A stretch of 10,459 nucleotides of DNA, taken from NCBI GenBank assembly GCA_020052975.1, contig JAGVOC010000067.1:1-10459 (forward strand). Reading direction: 5' to 3'. Source of the stretch: Desulfobacterales bacterium (GTDB taxonomy: Bacteria > Desulfobacterota > Desulfobacteria > Desulfobacterales > RPRI01). Below, piece after piece: positions 7,158 to 10,459 of this stretch (the first letter of the stretch is position 1; each line of letters opens with the position of its first letter). The notes under the pieces are model-generated. The model saw only the letters and a program-made list of their open reading frames with translations, was not told the origin of the DNA and ran no database searches. The position numbers were made by a program, and so were the translations under genes.

Positions 7158-7248
7158 GCCGTTGATTATAAATTTCGACAAGGATAATGCTGTGTATAAT
7201 TTGAGATGAAGGCAATGATAAAATGACAAAAATGCCGTCGATTAAAAA
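7158..7248. repeat. Pair of imperfect 15-bp direct repeats upstream of the toxin-antitoxin promoter
   Basis: GCCGTTGATTATAAA (7158-7172) and GCCGTCGATTAAAAA (7234-7248) agree at 13 of 15 positions. They bracket most of the 182-bp gap between the caspase gene and the antitoxin gene, which otherwise shows no credible gene. They may be traces of the event that brought in the toxin-antitoxin pair, or chance similarity. Confidence 0.3.
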
Positions 7249-7252
7249 GCAA

Positions 7253-7303
7253 TTGACATAATACTATTAAGATGTCATTATGTCATTAAGTAATATGGAG
7301 GTG
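7253..7303 (+). promoter_or_regulatory. vapBC-type promoter with overlapping palindromic operator and Shine-Dalgarno site
   Basis: TTGACA (7253-7258) is followed after 17 bases by CATTAT (7276-7281), a plausible promoter. A perfect 9-bp inverted repeat, TGACATAAT (7254-7262) and ATTATGTCA (7277-7285), covers both promoter boxes. The right arm lies in a direct repeat ATGTCATT (7272-7279 and 7280-7287). GGAGGTG (7297-7303) stands 7 bases before the antitoxin ATG. The layout is that expected for autorepression by an antitoxin or antitoxin-toxin complex; binding is inferred. Confidence 0.7.
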
Positions 7304-7310
7304 AGATTTC

Positions 7311-7604
7311 ATGCCTAAAGAAATGGGAGTTGCTGATTTAAAAAAGCATTTTTCATCGGTCATAAACCAGGTTTCATTAAATGGAGAACATTTCATTATA
7401 AAGAAAAAGGGCAGGCCGATGGCGGCCGTGGTAAGCCTCAAAGAGCTTGATATGATCGAACGTTCCGAGCATAAAAGAAAAAGAAAAGGTCTGCTGGCGG
7501 CCATCGGCGCATGGGAGGATTTCGACGGCCTCGAAAAGACAATAACTGCAATTTACGACAAAAGGAGAAAGTCGAAAGATCGGCCTATCGGGAGACTCGG
7601 TTGA
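7311..7604 (+). CDS. Phd/YefM-type antitoxin
   Basis: This 97-residue protein begins with the usual Phd/YefM DNA-binding fold: MGVADLKKHFSSVINQV (about 5-21), then HFIIKKKGRPMAAVVSLKEL (about 27-46), where the strand-turn-strand GRPMAAVVS is diagnostic. The second half (about 47-97) is charged and Lys/Arg-rich with GAWEDFDGLEKTITAIYDKRR, typical of the flexible toxin-binding tail. It should form a dimer that binds the palindrome at 7254-7285 and neutralises the PIN toxin encoded next. Its stop codon overlaps the toxin start as TGATG (7602-7606). It has its own promoter and a strong Shine-Dalgarno site, so it is independent of the caspase operon. Confidence 0.92.
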   Translation: MPKEMGVADLKKHFSSVINQVSLNGEHFIIKKKGRPMAAVVSLKELDMIERSEHKRKRKGLLAAIGAWEDFDGLEKTITAIYDKRRKSKDRPIGRLG

Positions 7605-8017
7605 TGTACTTATTCGATACAGACGCTCTTAGCCAGATAATTAAAAAAAGCCCTTCCATTATATTTGTCAGAAAGCTTGCTTCCGTTGATCCTGAAAAGC
7701 AATTTACCACAACTATAACTGTCGGCGAGATGGTATACGGGGCTTATAAAAGCAGCCGCCCAGAATATTTTATCGATAAACTGGAAGATTTGGTCTGGCA
7801 GAATGTGCAAATACTTCCCTTCGATGAAGGCTCTGCAAAAGTTTACGGCAGACTAAGAGCAGAGATAGAGAAAAAGGGAATCTCCCTGTCAGAACCAGAT
7901 CTGAGGATAGCCTCTATATCCGTTCATTACGGTATGACGCTCATCACCGGCAATACGAAACATTTTTCAAAAGTTCAGGGGCTTATGGTGGAGGACTGGA
8001 TTAATAAAAAGATTTGA
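7604..8017 (+). CDS. vapC: PIN-domain RNase toxin (VapC-like)
   Basis: This 137-residue protein is the normal length for VapC. The acidic metal-binding residues of PIN ribonucleases are visible: D5 (FDTD), E42 (TVGEMVYG) and D99 (SEPDLRIAS), with the fourth position N117 in TGNTKHF, as is common in this subgroup. The C-terminus GLMVEDW is also typical. VapC toxins cut tRNA or rRNA and block translation when the antitoxin is lost; the target here cannot be told. The start at 7604 overlaps the antitoxin stop. An upstream in-frame start at 7511 inside the antitoxin gene is unlikely because it would add 31 residues before the conserved MYLFDTD start. No damage is seen, so the pair is probably functional. 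Confidence 0.93.
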   Translation: MYLFDTDALSQIIKKSPSIIFVRKLASVDPEKQFTTTITVGEMVYGAYKSSRPEYFIDKLEDLVWQNVQILPFDEGSAKVYGRLRAEIEKKGISLSEPDLRIASISVHYGMTLITGNTKHFSKVQGLMVEDWINKKI

Positions 8018-8044
8018 CCGCCGATAAAAGTGATGTGAATTTTA

Positions 8045-8072
8045 CCTTGACGGGATAAGGAAGGATTTTTTT
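8045..8072 (+). terminator. Possible weak terminator after the toxin gene
   Basis: A short stem CCTT/AAGG (8045-8048 with 8057-8060) is followed by AAGGA and then seven T (8066-8072). The stem has only four pairs and the T-run does not begin at its base, so termination would be weak at best. Confidence 0.25.
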
Positions 8073-8100
8073 AGATAATTTTTACAGGGACAAATATAGC

Positions 8101-8350
8101 ATGGATATTAACAGATTTGAGAAGGAAAATGTTGTTGAAAAACAGAATTACGGCTTTGAAGTTGAATCTGATGCTCAGGAATGGGAACTCGCAATTGACG
8201 GCATTAAGACAATTGAGAAAAAAATGAAGGAACTCATACCATCACCCTTTTGATAACCCCGATAGCCATTTTTTTGTCAATGAGAAAAAATCAATAAAAG
8301 AATTTGTCCAGGAGTCAATGAGATTCTTGGAAGAAAAAGAGATATTGTAG
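8101..8350 (+). pseudogene. Small hypothetical gene interrupted by a frameshift
   Basis: An ATG at 8101 opens a frame of 50 codons ending in IPSPF and a TGA at 8251-8253. In the +1 frame the reading continues as DNPDSHFFVNEKKSIKEFVQESMRFLEEKEIL to the TAG at 8348-8350, only 9 bases before the next gene. Joining the two at CCCTTTTGAT gives an 82-residue acidic, helical protein with coding-like composition throughout, so one extra C is the simplest explanation. I do not recognise the family. No strong Shine-Dalgarno site stands before 8101. Other possibilities are a true 50-residue product, a sequencing error, or +1 frameshifting at TTT TGA. Confidence 0.5.
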
Positions 8351-8359
8351 GGAGGATTT

Positions 8360-9217
8360 ATGAAAAAAATATTTATTTCGCTAACTCTGAGCTTGCTTTT
8401 TATTTCCAACCTCTATGCTGCTCAATCCACCATCACCGAATCAGAGGGTTATGCCTGCATGGGTGAGGATAAGTCGAGGAAAGAGACCGAACAGGCTGCA
8501 ATGACTGATGCAAAGAAAAAGGCAATAGAATTTATATCCTCATACATAACTACCGAGTCACAGGTTAAGAACTTTCAACTTGAAAAGGATTTGGTATCAG
8601 CCTATTCCAATGCGACTGTAAAGGTTATTCAGGAGATTGAAAAGAGCTGGTATAAGGACGCATCAGCAGGAGACTGTTACAGGGTAAAGGTTAAGGCAGA
8701 GGTAATCCCTGATGAAAACGCTATGGATAAAATTTCAAAATCCAAACAGCTTATAGATGATCCGTCCGCGCCTTTAATTGTTAATGTCTGGACAGATAAA
8801 AAGGAATACCAAAGCGGTGAGAAGATCAAAATTTACATCAAGGGCAATAAGCCTTTTTATGCTGTTGTTCTGCATAAGGATGTCAAAGGAGGGTTGTTAC
8901 AGTTATTGCCAAATCCATACAGGAAGGAGAATTACTTTAATGGTGGCGTGATTTATGAAATTCCTTCCGGAAATGACAGGTTTGAACTGGAGGTTAACCC
9001 ACCATTTGGAGAAGAAAGCGTCTTTGTTTATGCAAGTACATCTCCTCTCGGCGATATAAATGTCAGAGACATAGGTGGAGTTTATGAGGTAAAGACAAGG
9101 CATGATGATATTGGCAGCAAGACAAGAGGGGTTAAGTTAGTCGAAAAAACTGACAACAAAAAGACATCTGCCTCTGAGTTTTTTGAAGAAAGGGCAGCGC
9201 TAAAGACGGGGAAGTAA
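8360..9217 (+). CDS. Secreted DUF4384 protein with FlgT/LPP20-like N-terminal domain
   Basis: This 285-residue protein has a signal peptide (residues 1-20, cleavage after LYA). Residues about 26-120 (EGYACMGEDKSRKETEQAAMTDAKKKAIEF...) look like the alpha/beta fold of LPP20/FlgT N-terminal domains found in envelope proteins. Residues about 137-232 form a DUF4384 domain: VNVWTDKKEYQSGEKIKIYI, PFYAVVLHKD, LLQLLPNPYRKENYF and PFGEESVFVYAST. DUF4384 is often fused to or encoded beside bacterial caspase domains and kinases, so a role as periplasmic partner of the caspase proteins is reasonable but inferred. The charged tail (about 255-285) is likely flexible. GGAGG (8351-8355) lies 4 bases before the ATG. 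The next gene begins 46 bp downstream on the same strand. Confidence 0.9.
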   Translation: MKKIFISLTLSLLFISNLYAAQSTITESEGYACMGEDKSRKETEQAAMTDAKKKAIEFISSYITTESQVKNFQLEKDLVSAYSNATVKVIQEIEKSWYKDASAGDCYRVKVKAEVIPDENAMDKISKSKQLIDDPSAPLIVNVWTDKKEYQSGEKIKIYIKGNKPFYAVVLHKDVKGGLLQLLPNPYRKENYFNGGVIYEIPSGNDRFELEVNPPFGEESVFVYASTSPLGDINVRDIGGVYEVKTRHDDIGSKTRGVKLVEKTDNKKTSASEFFEERAALKTGK

Positions 9218-9225
9218 AGGATAGA

Positions 9226-9246
9226 GTGGCCAGTGGTTGGTGGTCA
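9226..9246. repeat. Three 7-bp tandem units before the second WD40 gene
   Basis: GTGGCCA, GTGGTTG and GTGGTCA are adjacent, followed by TTGG. They fill most of the 46-bp gap between the DUF4384 gene and the next start. Such GTGGTCA-type short repeats occur between genes in many genomes; no function is evident. Confidence 0.55.
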
Positions 9247-9263
9247 TTGGAAAGGAGTTAAAT

Positions 9264-10459
9264 ATGAGAGCATTGAGTTATAAGGTCATTTTTGTGTTTG
9301 TTTGTGTATTAAGCCTTCTTGTTCCCATGACAAAGAGCATAGCCGGAGAGCCTCCAAAAGAGCCGATTCTGAGAATAGATACAGGCATGCATGTTTCCGG
9401 TATTAGAAGGATTGGCATTGATGCAGAGAATCGCTATCTGGCTACGGGTTCAGGTGATAAAACAGTCCATGTGTGGGAGCTGTCAACAGGCAGACTTTTG
9501 CGAATACTGAGACCACCCATAGACGATGGCAACGAGGGGATGATTTTTGCGGTTGCCATGTCACCCGATGGAAGGACTATCGCCTGCAGCGGATGGACAG
9601 GACAGGCCTGGGATGATATGTATGCCTCTATCTATTTCTTTGACAGGGAGAGCGGAAGACTTGTAAAAAGGATAAGTGGAATATCTGCCACGGTTTTTAA
9701 TCTTCACTATTCCAAAGATGGTAAGTTTGTTGTGGCATCACTATGGGGCACACACGGTATCAGAATTTATCGGACATCTGACTATTCTCTCGTAAAAGAA
9801 GACAGAGATTACGGCAGTGATGGTCATGGCGCTGATTTTGATATATCCGGCAGGCTTGTTACAACATCGTGGGACGGTTATATTCACCTCTATGACAATA
9901 ACTTCCGACTCATTGCAAAAAAGAAATCGCCCAGTGGCAGTAAGCCTTATGGCGTAAGTTTTTCCCCTGACAACTCAAAAATAGCTGTGGGATTTGACGA
10001 CTCTGGAAAAGTGGATGTTCTCTCCAGCAATGACCTTTCGTATCTTTATTCGCCTGATTCAAACGGTATTACAGGCAAGGATAATTTAGTAGCTGTCTCA
10101 TGGTCATCAGACGGCAGTTCTCTTTACGCCGGCGGAACTTATTGGAGCAGCTCTTTAAACAAGCGCCCAATCCGCAAATGGACAGATCAGGGGAAGGGAA
10201 GATATGTGGACTTGTCTGCAACAGACAATACCATACTGCACATTCTCCCTCTGAAAAACGGAGGAATTGTCTTTAGCTCGCATGATCCTGCCTTTGGAAT
10301 CTTTGATGCCTACGACAGAAAAGCAATATACAAGAGTCCTGTTATTGCTGACCACAGGGATAATCGTAAGGGGTTCCTGATATCCTATGACGGTTCTACA
10401 GTACAGTTCGGCTATGAGGTATTCGGCAGATCTCCTGCCCGCTTCTCCATATCAGACCG
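9264..10459 (+). CDS. Secreted WD40-repeat protein, probable caspase-family member (3' end outside window)
   Basis: The frame is open from the ATG at 9264 to the window end, 398 codons. AAAGGAG (9251-9257) lies 6 bases upstream. A signal peptide ends near residue 27 (KSIAG). The rest is a beta-propeller: a clear first WD unit (NRYLATGSGDKTVHVWELSTGRLL), then more divergent units such as MSPDGRTIACSGWTG, YSKDGKFVVASLWG, SGRLVTTSWDGYIHLYD, FSPDNSKIAVGFDDSGKVDV and WSSDGSSLYAGGTYW. The divergent blades differ from the regular 42-residue ones in the protein starting at 3838, so it is not a recent copy. Similar N-termini that I recall belong to bacterial proteins ending in a caspase domain, and the neighbourhood supports this, but the catalytic part is not in the window. 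Confidence 0.88.
   Translation, partial: MRALSYKVIFVFVCVLSLLVPMTKSIAGEPPKEPILRIDTGMHVSGIRRIGIDAENRYLATGSGDKTVHVWELSTGRLLRILRPPIDDGNEGMIFAVAMSPDGRTIACSGWTGQAWDDMYASIYFFDRESGRLVKRISGISATVFNLHYSKDGKFVVASLWGTHGIRIYRTSDYSLVKEDRDYGSDGHGADFDISGRLVTTSWDGYIHLYDNNFRLIAKKKSPSGSKPYGVSFSPDNSKIAVGFDDSGKVDVLSSNDLSYLYSPDSNGITGKDNLVAVSWSSDGSSLYAGGTYWSSSLNKRPIRKWTDQGKGRYVDLSATDNTILHILPLKNGGIVFSSHDPAFGIFDAYDRKAIYKSPVIADHRDNRKGFLISYDGSTVQFGYEVFGRSPARFSISD

Noticed and set aside
7156..7208. Possible remnant of a DUF2283-type small gene (LIINFDKDNAV)
   Set aside because: Only about ten residues resemble the family and the frame stops at once, so chance is as likely.

Overview
The window looks like a chromosomal segment of moderately AT-rich DNA from an anaerobic-type Gram-negative bacterium. 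A Nitrospirota (Thermodesulfovibrionia-like) or Desulfobacterota relative is the best guess. This rests on gene style: an EndoQ-type PHP nuclease beside yjbQ, WD40-caspase proteins with DUF4384/DUF4919 companions, and GTCATTGCGAG repeats. No rRNA or other phylogenetic marker is present, so placement is tentative.

Left part (1-1438, minus strand): a two-gene operon, yjbQ followed 22 bp later by an EndoQ-like PHP endonuclease cut by the window edge. A good sigma70-type promoter (1567-1595) drives it, and its leader carries four 8-bp tandem units (1483-1514). A second, divergent promoter (1673-1701) faces right.

Middle part (1727-7128, plus strand): a caspase (C14) locus encoding mostly exported proteins. 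It opens with a wrecked paralogue (1727-2204) that keeps a signal-peptide-like start and fragments of a caspase domain but has frameshifts and lacks the Cys-containing core. Then come a DUF4919-like secreted protein, a small three-helix membrane protein, a secreted protein of unknown function, and, overlapping it by one base, a 1096-residue secreted protein. That protein has 14 WD40 blades (two seven-blade propellers' worth), an Ig-like linker and an intact caspase domain (His934/Cys986). An in-frame GTCATTGCGAG-type palindromic repeat sits inside its linker coding sequence.

Right part (7253-10459): a self-contained vapBC-type toxin-antitoxin pair with a perfect 9-bp inverted repeat laid over its promoter, a small frameshifted gene (8101-8350), a secreted DUF4384 protein with a FlgT/LPP20-like N-terminal half, and the first 398 codons of a second secreted WD40 protein. 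I expect that protein to end in another caspase domain beyond the window.

Working together (inference): the exported WD40-caspase proteins, the membrane protein and the DUF4384/DUF4919 proteins may form an envelope-located caspase-like protease system in which the propellers bind partners or substrates. The presence of three caspase-family genes (one dead, one intact, one probable) suggests local duplication and decay.
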